64,000 nt of DNA, taken from Naegleria lovaniensis (Eukaryota > Heterolobosea > Eutetramitea > Acrasida > Naegleriidae). The position numbers and the translations under genes were made by a program. Positions 21,621-32,695 of the stretch are shown here, in pieces (the stretch's first letter is position 1; each line of letters begins with the position of its first letter). The stretch is from NCBI RefSeq assembly GCF_003324165.1, contig NW_025407848.1, forward strand, positions 549,722 to 613,721, written 5' to 3'. The notes under the pieces were generated by a model. The model worked only from the letters and a program-made list of their open reading frames with translations. It searched no databases and had not been told where the DNA came from.

Positions 21621-24600
21621 TCATTTCTTACTTGTCAGGATCAACTTTAAATGTTCCAGTTCGAGAGAAATTTGTGGAAACGTCGGCCGTTGTTTCATAT
21701 CTGCACTCCAGCATTTGGTGATCAGTGAGAACAAACCATTAAGAGCCTGCACATATTTGTGAAGTATGGTCTCATCGTCTTGTAATTTCCCAAAATTCAT
21801 AATTTCCAAATCTACGTTACAGAAATATTCTCGTACCCAATTCATCATTGGAATGTCAAATAATTCAATGGTCGATGGTACAGGTAGCCTCAAACCTTCG
21901 ATCACCAGCTTTGGAATTGTAATGTAGGAGTCATTGAGATGATCAAATTGTGAAGCTTGATTTTCTTTCATGATACGAGAAAATTTTGGATTTGTGACAT
22001 AGGAGGAATGGAAGAGATTACATTCATCGAACAAAACCTGCCATGCCACCAAGCTAAAACTGTAAACGTCACAGCTTTCGTCATATAATTTGTTTTCTAA
22101 CATTTCAGGAGCCATGTAATACAGTGTACCAATTTGACAGGTATTAGAATTCTTTGCATCTTTCACCAATTTTGAAAGACCAAAATCTGTTATTTTACAA
22201 GTCATGTCATTCAACAGCAAAATATTTCCTGGCTTCAAGTCTCTATGAATGATTGGCTTGTCTCTTCCTGTGTGCAAATAAGTCATACCACTTGAAATAT
22301 CTAACAGTATTTGAATTTTTTGTACCAAAGTTACATGTTGTTTCTTCATCTTACAATCGTAGAGAAGTTTTTCTAATGATCCTTTGCTCATGTATTCGCT
22401 AACGATATATTTTGCTTGGTCGGTTAAACATACTCCATAAAAGGACACAATATTTGGAAATCTAATAGAGCTCAATAAAGAAGCTTCATGTTCAAACTCA
22501 TTGCTATCCAATTCCCCATCCTCAATTTTGATACTTTTCAAAGCAACCTCTACATTCTTGTGCCATTTTGCCAAATACACAATTCCGTTACCACCTTCTC
22601 CAATCTTTCGAATGATTTCGATATCCTCAACTTTGACTAACCAATCCTTATAGGAATGCTTGGATTCCATTTCTGAGGCATAAAGGGTTTGTAGATCCAT
22701 GAGCTTTTGAGTAAGCTCCATTTCTGCTTGTTCTTTCTTGGCAAGTAATTTAACTTTTCTAATGATTGATCTATATTTTACACATATAACAATAGGTAGG
22801 ATGATCATGCAAAAAAAACAAGGGACAATAATGAGAGCAAAAAACGGAGCCCATTTTGCAGGGTCTGTTTCACATCTGTAAGCATCAAGTTTGCCATTCC
22901 TATCCATCCACAAATACAACTCGGTTTTGGGTACTGAGTTTAGTACTTGCCATTCAGAGCATGCTTGAATTTCTAAAGGAATGCGAAACTCTTTTTCGTA
23001 CTTGATGGATTGGCCAAATAAATATTGTACTGTAGCAATCATGTTAGTTCTAATTGGAAAAGCAACCTTACGAGTAAGACTATATACACGCAATTCAAAT
23101 AACATGCTAACATTTGCTTGAAGTTTTTCAAACGCATATAGTATGGTGGACGTTTTAGGTATGTTTAGCATAGAGTTTCTATAGTCCATTACAGTCTGAT
23201 TGAAATCATCTTTCATCATGACACCAATAGTTATGCTATCTTCAAACTTAACAGAATACGTAGAGTTTGTGAGATAATATGATGGAGGAGAGGCAAAATT
23301 TTTCTCTGCACCGCTCAATAACGTGTTCGAGGTGATGAAAGAGTTTAAGGGAGTGCTTGTGGAAAGAATTTTGCTTCCTACAATGTAAATTCCAGCACCG
23401 TCCTTCATTGCAATGTTGTCGTAGATTGCTTTGTTCTTGTAATCAAATTTCACAGTTGATCTTAATAGAAACAATCCCCCTCCAAAGTCAGAAGCAATAT
23501 TTTGGCTGAAAGAAGAATTTTGGAACTCCACGAAGGTTTTGAAAACATCAGCCCCAAATGTTTCTCCAATGCTTGAAACTCCAGCTCCATATCTTGCATT
23601 ATTAAATGAAAACGTCTGACACATCAAAATCATCCGAAACCTCAATCCTGGCTGTTCAACTTACATCTTCAATACTCCTATAACTATAAGAATAATATAC
23701 CAACACAGCTCCTCCGAAACCGTTGGCAACATTATTTGAAAAAACACATCTTTCAGTGGTTAGTAGGCTTCTGTATTGCAAAATAGCTCCTCCTCCATAT
23801 TCTAATTGGGAAAATGACGAGCCATTAACTTGAACATTTCCATAAAAGGTTGAATTTGTAATGTGTGCATGAAAAACATTGTAAAGGAATAATGCAGACC
23901 CACCATTCTCAGCTTGATTCTCTCTAAAGTCGGAGTTAGAAATAACTGCTTTTACTCCACTTCCTTCAAGATGCACAGCTTGAGCTTGTTTCATATATCT
24001 AAAGGTGCAGTTTGTTATTATGAGTTGAGTCTCAGAAAGCGAAAATATGTAAAGAGCTGCTCTATTGTCTTGAGTTAATGGACGATCTAACGAATCTGTG
24101 GAATAATAAAACGAGTGTTGATTGTTCTTAAAATATTGGGTGGTTATTTCTCTAATTTGTAACGACGAATAATTAAAGTAGGAGTCCAAAATTGAAAGCT
24201 AAGCCAAAGAATTTCTTTGATTACTGGTAACAAAAACCATGGACTGAACGATTATTGAGTTTGAGACGAAAACTGCATTTCCTTCTGAAGCTCTGATGGA
24301 TGCATCATAAAGATAACCATTGTTGATGCTGACATTGTAGTTGTTGTGCAACTCAATACTTGTTTGTGTTGAATAAGACGTTAGTCCGTTCAGCAAAATA
24401 TTCTATTTCATCGATTATGTTTCGATAACAAGAAGCATCTCATTCACTCACCTGCTATTCTCAATTCGTAAATTGTTGACTGGGCATGACGAAATTTCAA
24501 CTTCATTTCCTCCTTGAATGTGGATCTTTTTGAGTTTTAAATTTGAAAATTTAACAGAAATAATTGGTGAAAATTTCATGACATTGGAAAAACAATTCCA

Positions 24601-25011
24601 CTCCACAATGGAAGATCCGTGAATCTTCAAGGTGAACGAAGAGTTGGTAGTAGTGGTTAGATCTATGATACAATTTTCATCTGCACTGGTTCGAGTTGAA
24701 ATTCCCTTTAGCAGAATTATTTCCAAATTTTGAAAATTAGTAAAACTCGAAGCCGACAACACCTGTTGCAGGACATGAGCCACAGACCTACAGGGCAAGT
24801 TTTGAATTTGACAATTTACGTCATCCGTACCCATGATCGGATCCACATAGAAAGTCGAGCTATTGTTGCTCTCAGCCATTATTCCCAATGTGTTGGCTCG
24901 AACATGTGTCGGAGCGAGTACCAAGAGGACGGCTGCCAAGGTCATAATGATGAGGCAGCTCACACTCGAGTGTGGCACTTGAAACATGGACCTTTCCTTA
25001 AGTGGTGGCAT
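21621..25011 (-). CDS. receptor protein kinase: beta-helix ectodomain, TM, TKL-type kinase
   Basis: Exons 25011-24453, 24402 to 23665, and 23615-21621. A signal peptide (about residues 15-39) is followed by a long Ser/Asn-rich ectodomain. It has repeated F-xx-N and NGFGGAVL/DFGGGLFLL-type turns, as in right-handed parallel beta-helix proteins. A transmembrane helix follows (FFALIIVPCFFCMIILPIVI). The cytosolic kinase has IGEGGNGIVYLAKW, VALKSI, HRDLKPGNILL, DFGLSKL and YYMAPEM; the residues are those of an active Ser/Thr kinase of TKL type. Two defects occur: a one-base loss in the T-run at 24397-24400, and an in-frame TAG at 24199-24201, explainable by a 39-nt intron with a weak GTTTTT donor. 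Ligand unknown. Confidence 0.8.
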
Positions 25012-25215
25012 TTTTCAGAGTGGTGAGGTTTTTAATGAAAGTTCGTGCTGCATACAGTAATTATCTCATGGACGAGATATCTCATGCTCGAGATCTTCCA
25101 TATCATCCAATGAACATGCTTCAATAATACGATGATCGATCAAAGTAATCGGCCATGGATGAAAGCATTCCTTGGACAATTGAACAAAGCCCATCATCAC
25201 CCATGAACGATAACA

Positions 25216-27216
25216 TTAATAAGGAGAGAACATCGTCAGATATTCCTCACCATAACGATCCAATTTTGATTCAACCAAATGACTTATTACTACTGTATGA
25301 TAACACAAATCTTGTGCAAATCTTGTCAATGGATCATTCATTTTCACTTTGAAACGTTTTTTGAGGATTGAACTTAATTGATTAAAGTGTTTCTTTTTAA
25401 GGAAGAATTTTGTGTTAATTTTCTCGACTTGGTGTTCAAGAGCTGCACTTCTCAAAGCAAATAATCGTTTCCATAGTTGGTTGGGTGATGTTGGCGTAAT
25501 GACATGTTCATTTTCATCAGTCATTAATTCTGACAATGAATTCACATAATGTGCAGGAAGCGGCCAGTGTCGAAAATAAATTCTCTTCCAAAATATGGAG
25601 CCATTCATAAATTGATAACATTCCTTATTCAATAATTGTAAATTCTTCAAAGACGAATATTGAGGAATATATTCAAAAATGTGAAAAAGAATATCCGAAT
25701 TGAGAAAGAGACGTGAGGAAAATAGCGCAAGTCCCTCATTGTGATATTCGGATGCAGAGGGTAGTATTTCATGAACTTGACAATAATCCGACTTGGTGAG
25801 ATACATGTCGTTAGAAACAGTAATTCTATTATTGAGCTCTTCCATGATCATTTCTTCAGACGTTCTCAACTTTTCCATTGTGTCTGAATAAATGAATGCC
25901 ATATGATCAGCAATGCTCCATGCTACATTGGTCTTGACATACCTGCACCATAGAATTTGAATACTTTTTAGAATCATTTCAGATAGCATGTTGAAATTCA
26001 TCACTCTTGGAACAATAAACTCTTCTAAGGCTAAGAGAATGACTTCATCACAGAGCCAATAGGCAACAGATGTATCACTGCTGGAAATATCTCCAGTGGA
26101 GCGATAATACTCAGAAATTTCAGCCTTGTTTTCTAACATGTAGTAAATATCTAAAGCCTCTGTCTTGGCAGTAGTGAGATGGTTATCATTAGGAAACTTC
26201 ACATAGTCATCGATATCTAGAATTGCTGTTTCAAAATCCGATTCATGAAGAGGGTTTTCTTCACTAAACAAGTCTACAATACCATACGCACTAATTTTCT
26301 CTTGTAGTAAACTAGCCCATATTGTCTTTACGAATCGATTGTAGAAAAATTTCATGAGAGGATCCTTTGTGTTTAGATATTCAAAGAAATCTCCTCTTTC
26401 AAAAGTACTTAAATTACAATAGTTTGCTAAATATTTGATTATATGCAAATCTTTCAAATGTTTTAGCACATCTCCTACTGGAAATATAATATGACTTTCC
26501 TTAATTGCCTGTAATAAAATCAAAGGCGCAACCATGACTTCATTCTGACCAAAAAATTGTGGCAATGATGTTGGTATGGAACTATTGGAAGGTGTTTGTT
26601 TTTGTAAAAACTCATTCAAGAAGGATGTGTCACTGCTCAACTCAATTTCCACCATTGACCTATCATTCATTTCCAATTTCAAAGACAATTCCTTCCAATC
26701 TTGGTCAGAAATAAACATTGCTCTTTCTAATGCAACCTCGTCTTTTAAAGACTTTTTCACACCACAGTATTTGGTGTAATGATTTAATGTGATTCTGTGA
26801 ATTGATGTTTCATTTCTCTGAATCCAATCAATCAAGCTCAAAGCATCCAAAGCAATTAAATCCCAGTCGAGGGCCCTCGTGTTTGTAAGATTTCTTTCCC
26901 GTTCCGATAACCATTGTTCAATATACTTTTCTGGTGAAATATCGTCTTCATCACGTTCATCCATTAAATTGGAGCCACCCAAAATGGTGTAGTGGGAGAT
27001 CATGGCTCTGGATCCGATCAAGACCATGTTGTAGCCATGGGTCAAGGATGGATCTTCATCATGACTCGTTTTTGTTGATTGATTTTGAGTCCAATTAAAT
27101 TCTTTTTTCAAAAAATCAATGGCGTTCTTTGTGGATTCGAAGGGTGTGGCCTCTGCAAGACACACAATTTTCAAAGAGCCATTCTCCAACGTCAATAGCT
27201 GCAACTGTTTTGACAT
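25216..27216 (-). CDS. F-box-like protein, large
   Basis: A single frame of about 666 residues from ATG 27216; the frame opens earlier but only with a GTG. Near the C-terminus (about residue 540) is LNSDILFHIFEYIPQYSSLKNLQLL, followed by NKECYQFMNGSIFWKRIYF. This is the helical pattern and the Trp of an F-box. The rest is helical without recognisable repeats, so the substrate-binding part is unknown. If functional it would bring substrates to an SCF ubiquitin ligase. It is divergent from the orphan gene at 27320, sharing about 100 nt. A second F-box gene occurs at 48.7-50.1 kb. Confidence 0.65.
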   Translation of the reverse strand: MSKQLQLLTLENGSLKIVCLAEATPFESTKNAIDFLKKEFNWTQNQSTKTSHDEDPSLTHGYNMVLIGSRAMISHYTILGGSNLMDERDEDDISPEKYIEQWLSERERNLTNTRALDWDLIALDALSLIDWIQRNETSIHRITLNHYTKYCGVKKSLKDEVALERAMFISDQDWKELSLKLEMNDRSMVEIELSSDTSFLNEFLQKQTPSNSSIPTSLPQFFGQNEVMVAPLILLQAIKESHIIFPVGDVLKHLKDLHIIKYLANYCNLSTFERGDFFEYLNTKDPLMKFFYNRFVKTIWASLLQEKISAYGIVDLFSEENPLHESDFETAILDIDDYVKFPNDNHLTTAKTEALDIYYMLENKAEISEYYRSTGDISSSDTSVAYWLCDEVILLALEEFIVPRVMNFNMLSEMILKSIQILWCRYVKTNVAWSIADHMAFIYSDTMEKLRTSEEMIMEELNNRITVSNDMYLTKSDYCQVHEILPSASEYHNEGLALFSSRLFLNSDILFHIFEYIPQYSSLKNLQLLNKECYQFMNGSIFWKRIYFRHWPLPAHYVNSLSELMTDENEHVITPTSPNQLWKRLFALRSAALEHQVEKINTKFFLKKKHFNQLSSILKKRFKVKMNDPLTRFAQDLCYHTVVISHLVESKLDRYGEEYLTMFSPY

Positions 27217-27319
27217 TTTTTTTAAAAAATCCAACCACACTTGGTATATTTCAAATTTGAATCAGACATTTTGAACATTAAGGCTTTGACATGCAAAGAT
27301 AAGTGACAAGTCCCAGGCC

Positions 27320-28285
27320 ATGCGTTGTTTCCCCCAAAGCCCATCCCCAAAAAAACAAACCAACATGAATCACAAACGCCCTCGTGCTCTCAATTACAAC
27401 TATAGCATTAGCCTTTACTTTGATCATGATGTCTCTGACAACGATCTCAATGACATCATCATTGTTACTGAATCTCGTGCTAAACTCATTGTACCTTCAA
27501 ACAGACTTAATGTTATTCAAGTCTTCACCGACAATCTGGAAGACTACCAAACATGTTTTGACTCCTTGCATGAAGACATTGATCAAAAACGCTTTGATTG
27601 CATCCTCAGCCCATCTAATTTTCAGGCGTCGGAACATACTTTGATGTGCTATACTACCAACAAGGCTAAACATTATAATACCATTACAAGCCTTCTCCAC
27701 TTGATTTTCCACCAAGGAATTAGGTACGATCAATTCAATACTACATTTAAGGATAAACAATTCAAGCTTAGAATCTCACTCTATAACCAACAGGACCAGA
27801 GTGCTGTCATGAAACTCCCTGGATTTGAAGAATTCAGATCTCTCGAACAGATTCGAAATGAAATGACAGACACGATGGCTGAATGCAACTTTGGACCTGA
27901 TTTTTCCGAAGGTGCTATCAAAGTCGGTGTTAAACTACTTGCAAAACGTGCCAATGTGATCATTCAAGACGACATGATCCAAATTGTTAAGCAAACCAAC
28001 CAAAGCGTTGGTTCTTGTTTCTTCTTTTGCAGAGTCAACCTGGCTTCCAAACAAGACCTCAGTAGTTTCGTGAACATGGAAAGTGCGTTTAAAACTAAGA
28101 GTGGCCATCCAGTTGCCAAACGTTTCATCTCATCCGTTGACAAGATTTCTGCCAAAATTGAAAGAAACGCCTCAAGATATCCTTCCATGGTCGTCACCAA
28201 CGTTAAGAAGACTTCGATGGTGACTCCTTCTCCAACCCTCTCTAACAGTTCAGAACCAAAAAAGAGTCACAGCTCCACAAAATAA
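27320..28285 (+). CDS. orphan protein with unusual C-ending codon use
   Basis: A 321-residue frame; Met 16 (27365) is an alternative start. No domain recognised. It is basic overall with a helical C-terminal part and a Ser/Thr/Lys-rich tail. Many codons end in C (ATC, AAC, GAC, ACC, CTC), unlike the A/T-ending neighbours. The neighbouring +1 frame after the stop (about 28287-28407) stays open and encodes a heptad-like segment with DRVDTLEQQANHLANHF. Shortening an A-run just before the stop would attach this to the protein. A basic domain plus coiled coil recalls ORF1/Gag-like proteins of retroelements, but no reverse transcriptase, integrase or terminal repeats are nearby. Function unknown. 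Confidence 0.6.
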   Translation: MRCFPQSPSPKKQTNMNHKRPRALNYNYSISLYFDHDVSDNDLNDIIIVTESRAKLIVPSNRLNVIQVFTDNLEDYQTCFDSLHEDIDQKRFDCILSPSNFQASEHTLMCYTTNKAKHYNTITSLLHLIFHQGIRYDQFNTTFKDKQFKLRISLYNQQDQSAVMKLPGFEEFRSLEQIRNEMTDTMAECNFGPDFSEGAIKVGVKLLAKRANVIIQDDMIQIVKQTNQSVGSCFFFCRVNLASKQDLSSFVNMESAFKTKSGHPVAKRFISSVDKISAKIERNASRYPSMVVTNVKKTSMVTPSPTLSNSSEPKKSHSSTK

Positions 28286-28538
28286 TACTGAAGTCTCGCA
28301 ACCACAACTCAATGACCGTGTTGACACGTTGGAACAACAGGCCAATCACCTCGCAAACCATTTTCTCAACTTCAACACCTTCTTCATGCCATTGCAAACA
28401 ATCTAGGAGTAATTAATACCAGAGCCTTACCTCAATAAATGCTCATGAACGGTCTCAAGTATCCAACTGAGAATTCGAAAGGCTCTTTGACTGTATTTCC
28501 CGAGCAGACGCAATTTTTGCAGAATCCACATTCAAAAA

Positions 28539-30695
28539 ATGGTTCAACCACAACACAGTTTGCTTTCCGAAGCAATGAACAAGACAACAACATCAAACGA
28601 CCAAGATCATGAAAATAATAACAAAATTCAAACAACAACAACCAATCATGAAGATACAGGGTCTGACCATAGCGGAGCACAGGTAGCAGATCATAGTGCA
28701 CCTTCGGAAATATTATCCACCAATGCTGACCGTTGTGTCGCATCCACAACAGTCGTTGATGAAAATAATGTAAATAATTCCAAAGTCGAAGAAGAAGAGG
28801 AACAAACATTATCATCCTCTCGGAAAAGAGCAGAGAGTGAATCATCAAAAATCTCACCTAATACGCAAACAGCAGCCTCTTAGCAGAAAAAAAGCATTTA
28901 CAAAACGTTTTCACCAAGACAGAAGGCCCTCCATTAAATCTCCTAATATTGCTAAAGACGAAAAAGATGTTGGTTCAATGTTAATATCACCTCTAACCTC
29001 TCATACCTTTCCGTATTTATTTTCAGCTCCAGAATCTTTTGTGAGTGAGCATGTACAGGCAATAGGCACTGAGGATTTCAAACGTAGAACCGAAGATGAA
29101 AATGTTTCGAGTGATGACAATGAAACAACATCGGATGTGGACAAGCGAGATTCTATTGAATTTCAAAAAGATGAAAATGAACAACTACAGAATCAAGTAG
29201 AAACACCTCTCACTGAGGTTTCTGAAAAGACTGAGGAGATTAATAGAAAGCTTTATTGTCAGAAGTCTCCTCGCCAAAATCTGAAGCGGGAGGTAATATT
29301 CGAGATATTTTGAAAGGAACACTAAGTTTTGAAGAATATGGTAAACACTTCTTTATCATTGGGCTAGGGTTTAACTGTCACAGATTCGACAGTGTAAAAG
29401 ACATGCTCAGACATATTTCAAAGGAAGATAAAGGTGAAGAAGCGTTTTGGATTGATTGTCAACAGTGCTCTCCTGAAGAAGTCAATGAACTGCAAAAGTA
29501 TTTTAGATTCCATCCGTTGACTGCAGAGGATTGTATTAACAATGATTCAGGAGAAAAATGGGAAGTGTTTGACAACTACTTGTTCTTTTCAATTACTGGA
29601 CAAATTGCAGATAAGGCAGCCATGAACGAATATTTACCATGCTATTTGAACATTTTAATTTTTGACAATTGTGTTGTGACTATTCATGATAAGGTATGTT
29701 ATTGATATTATTGTCGTGTTATTATAATTGACTCTTCACTGTAAAAGCCAATTGAAGGAATGAATTTGTTAATGAACAGAATTGAAAAGGAATTTGAATT
29801 TGATCGAAAGTATAATCAAAAAATTCGTGCCAAGCAAAGTTTCAGAGAACAACAGGAAGTCATTGAAGAAATTCATTCAACACTTGAAAATACAGAGAAA
29901 AAACAGGCCCAACCTTTGTCAATGGCTGGGACCAGTGAAAGCACACCATTGCGATTGAAAAAAGGAAGAGCAAAAAAAAGTACTTATATTATTTCTCCTT
30001 CGTGGGTATTTTATGCGTATTTAGATGCCATCATTGATGTCTATATCCCAAAGGTTGACAACTTGATTCGTGAATGTGACACACTAGATGAGTTTACTGT
30101 TTCTCTGAATACTTCAGAAAAGGAAGATTTATTGTGGAGAATTGCTCTCAACAAGAGAAGAACAGCTGAATTGAGAAAGCTGCTACTTCCAAAACAAAAG
30201 ATGATAACATACTTAGTTTCGTCAAGAGTGGAAATCCCATTCATGGATCGAGATGTTCAATTATTTTTGAGAGACGTATTAGATCACTTGATGTATTGCT
30301 GTGACAGACTTGTAAGTGTGTTTTTTCGATTATTTGTGTTTTACCTTCCAAATAGGAAATAGCAAGAGATTCCCTTAACCAATCCCACACCAACTATCTT
30401 ACACGAGTTCAAATTGAAATAGCCCAAAACTCACAGAAAACAGATGCTTTCATGAACAGAATTACTGTATTCGGTATGTAGATTACATATGACAAATCAA
30501 CAAACAATTTTGAACATTCTCCTAGCTTCAATATTCGGTCCGCTTTCTGTACTTTCAGGAATTTGGGGAATGAACGTAAAGGTACCAGGTCAAGGCGAAG
30601 ATAATTTGTATTGGTTTTTCGGTTTGTGTTCATTCATGGCGATTATTGTCATCACAATGATCATTCTACTCAGAAAGCAGCTTGTGAATATGTGA
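28539..30695 (+). CDS. CorA/ALR-Mnr2-type magnesium transporter, frame-broken
   Basis: Exons 28539-29693, 29748-30311, 30356-30473 and 30526-30695 encode about 668 residues. A long disordered acidic N-terminus leads to the CorA cytosolic domain (WIDCQQCSPEEVNELQKYF, FHPLTAEDC, LFFSITGQ, YLNILIFDNCVVTIHD). The stalk helix ends MNRITVF, and two C-terminal helices follow with the signature GIWGMNV (GMN motif). The cytosolic C-terminus is short. CorA proteins are pentameric Mg2+ channels. Two frame changes lie in the disordered part: near 28845-28855 (A-run one too long) and near 29245-29250 (A-run one too short). The fungal-like long N-terminus suggests plasma-membrane or vacuolar location. Confidence 0.85.
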
Positions 30696-30821
30696 AAAGA
30701 ATGCCACATCGTATGATTGGAAAGAAATTTACTCGACTTATGAAATTGCAGTCACACATCATTCGAAAGGATGTGAATCTTAATTGTGGTGTCACACTCT
30801 GTAATGTCCAAAATGATGACC

Positions 30822-32471
30822 TTAATAACGACCCATCTCCACGAATGATTGCTCCAACTCACCAGGATGTTTCGCCATCTTTTGTCTATTGTTGCGATTC
30901 ACAAAATGATGAATCAATGCAATCAATAACATGCTCACAACAAATCCACCAATGAACGAGGCGATAATACTTCCTGCTAACACACCAGGTCCATAATACA
31001 CTTGAACATCAATATTACCATGCTCTCCTGGATTTGGTTTTGGTCCATCATTGGCATTCATGGCTACAATATTAATTCCTAAACATTCACCTGTGCAATA
31101 ACCCAAAGTGCAATTCATGGTCAGACAAGGACAATTCAATACTTCTTGTTGAGGATCTAAACAATCAGGATCTAACACTCCACCACAACCACAATCACAT
31201 CCATCACTGGCATTATAATACGAAGGATCACAAGTCCATGTTGGTGGTACATACTTTTTGTTTTTACACGTTCCAGTTGCATCACAATATTGAGAGTCTA
31301 AACATCCAAAAGCAAAGGAAGTGACAGTTTGTGAGGCACAATCTGGATCGACTGCTCCACATCCACAATCACATCCATCATTGGATCCATACGATTCAGG
31401 ACTGCAAGACCATGCAGGTGGAACTTGATATCCCTTATTGTTCATGATTGGTGTGCAATTAAAACTTGAAGTTGAGCATGCAAAGGCTCCAGCAGAAGGA
31501 CATCCTACCAAAAGACTCTTTTTGAGATTACAATCTGGATCCCATGCACCACAACCACAATCACAGCCATCACTAGCGTTGTAATACGAAGGATTACAGG
31601 TCCATTCGGATGGAACAGAATTCACTGTCATGAGTGTTCTCTTGCTATTGAACTCTTCCAAATGATTCTGTAAAGCTTCCAATTCAGAATAGCTTGGACT
31701 GGACAAGATGTCACTTCTCATGGTAAATTCATTATTCTTTGGACATTTCACTTTCAATAATTCGATAAAAGTCGTGTCTGTGTTATTGAATTCATAAATC
31801 GAATCCTTTAAATCACTCCACCATTGAGAAGAACCGATAGCCACAACTCTAAAACACTTTCCTGGTGTAATAATGACTTCTTCTTCACCAGCGAATGGCA
31901 ATCCTTCAAGACCTGAAATGTCTCGACCTCCCGATTTGACAAATCTCAGAAAGTATTGTCCCCCTGCAAAGCCAGCAGCAACATGAGCTTTTTTAGAGGT
32001 TGACACATAACCACTATTTGTCACATAATCACCAACCTTTGGAATGGAAGACAGTCCAGTACCTCGGAAGGTTTCCAGTTCATATTTTGGCATCTTTTTC
32101 AAAGCAGATGTGAGTCCGTACGAAAAATCATGAATCCAATCGGGTCGTGAGATATTGGGAGTCATCTTCAAGTGACAATTCAATAAGGGATAAAGTCTGG
32201 GATGTTCAATTTTATAGGCATAAATGTAATGAAAATTCTCTAAATTGATGGATGGATTGTAGGTCTTGGGAACAGTCAGTCCAAGTTGAGAGGTGTTTCT
32301 GAGTGGTCTAAATTTATCGTCGAGAGTAGAGTTGATAAAGTACGAGCAATAATCAAAGGCAAGAGAAGATTGATGAGAGGGTGATGCAGCTATAAGAAGG
32401 ATTGCTAGGATCATCACCCATTCAGCGAATCTCATCGTACCCGTTCGTGTGAAACTGTGAGAGTCATTCAT
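30822..32471 (-). CDS. membrane-anchored ADP-ribosyltransferase-like protein with Cys-rich repeats
   Basis: A type I ectoprotein of about 549 residues. A signal peptide (WVMILAILLIAASPS) is followed by an ADP-ribosyltransferase fold of the R-S-E class. The Arg is in ETFRG (about 136), the STS in GYVSTSKK (about 157-159) and the biglutamate turn in FAGEEEVIITPG (about 196-198), as in arginine-specific mono-ARTs. Then come three copies of a module with W-x-C, DGCDCGCG and DPDC (about 290-314, 354-378, 412-436), a Cys-rich linker, one TM helix (about 496-523) and a short tail. Key catalytic residues appear present. ARTs include vertebrate ectoenzymes and bacterial toxins; the target here is unknown. 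Met 32525 is an alternative start. Confidence 0.82.
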   Translation of the reverse strand: MNDSHSFTRTGTMRFAEWVMILAILLIAASPSHQSSLAFDYCSYFINSTLDDKFRPLRNTSQLGLTVPKTYNPSINLENFHYIYAYKIEHPRLYPLLNCHLKMTPNISRPDWIHDFSYGLTSALKKMPKYELETFRGTGLSSIPKVGDYVTNSGYVSTSKKAHVAAGFAGGQYFLRFVKSGGRDISGLEGLPFAGEEEVIITPGKCFRVVAIGSSQWWSDLKDSIYEFNNTDTTFIELLKVKCPKNNEFTMRSDILSSPSYSELEALQNHLEEFNSKRTLMTVNSVPSEWTCNPSYYNASDGCDCGCGAWDPDCNLKKSLLVGCPSAGAFACSTSSFNCTPIMNNKGYQVPPAWSCSPESYGSNDGCDCGCGAVDPDCASQTVTSFAFGCLDSQYCDATGTCKNKKYVPPTWTCDPSYYNASDGCDCGCGGVLDPDCLDPQQEVLNCPCLTMNCTLGYCTGECLGINIVAMNANDGPKPNPGEHGNIDVQVYYGPGVLAGSIIASFIGGFVVSMLLIALIHHFVNRNNRQKMAKHPGELEQSFVEMGRY

Positions 32472-32695
32472 TGTTGCTAATTTTTTTAGAGTGTGCTGGT
32501 ATTGAAATGACAGATTTTGTGTCACTTTCCTCCGTCATGTGTGGAAGGAAGGTTACTCGATTTTTTCACATGAACAATAAAGTTCATACTAGAAGGTGGA
32601 GGCACTCTAACAACAACAATAGAATTTTAGGGAATGTGAATTTACAATTGTAATGATGTACACAGCAGAATAAGTTAAAAATTGGTGAACAAAAT

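Noticed and set aside
27320-28440. Orphan gene called as a LINE or other retrotransposon
   Set aside because: No reverse transcriptase, endonuclease, terminal repeat or target-site duplication is visible; left as an orphan with odd codon use.
30611-30955. 114-codon plus-strand frame at the end of the CorA gene
   Set aside because: It is a shifted frame over the last CorA helix and then reads antisense into the ADP-ribosyltransferase gene; CorA has its own stop at 30695.
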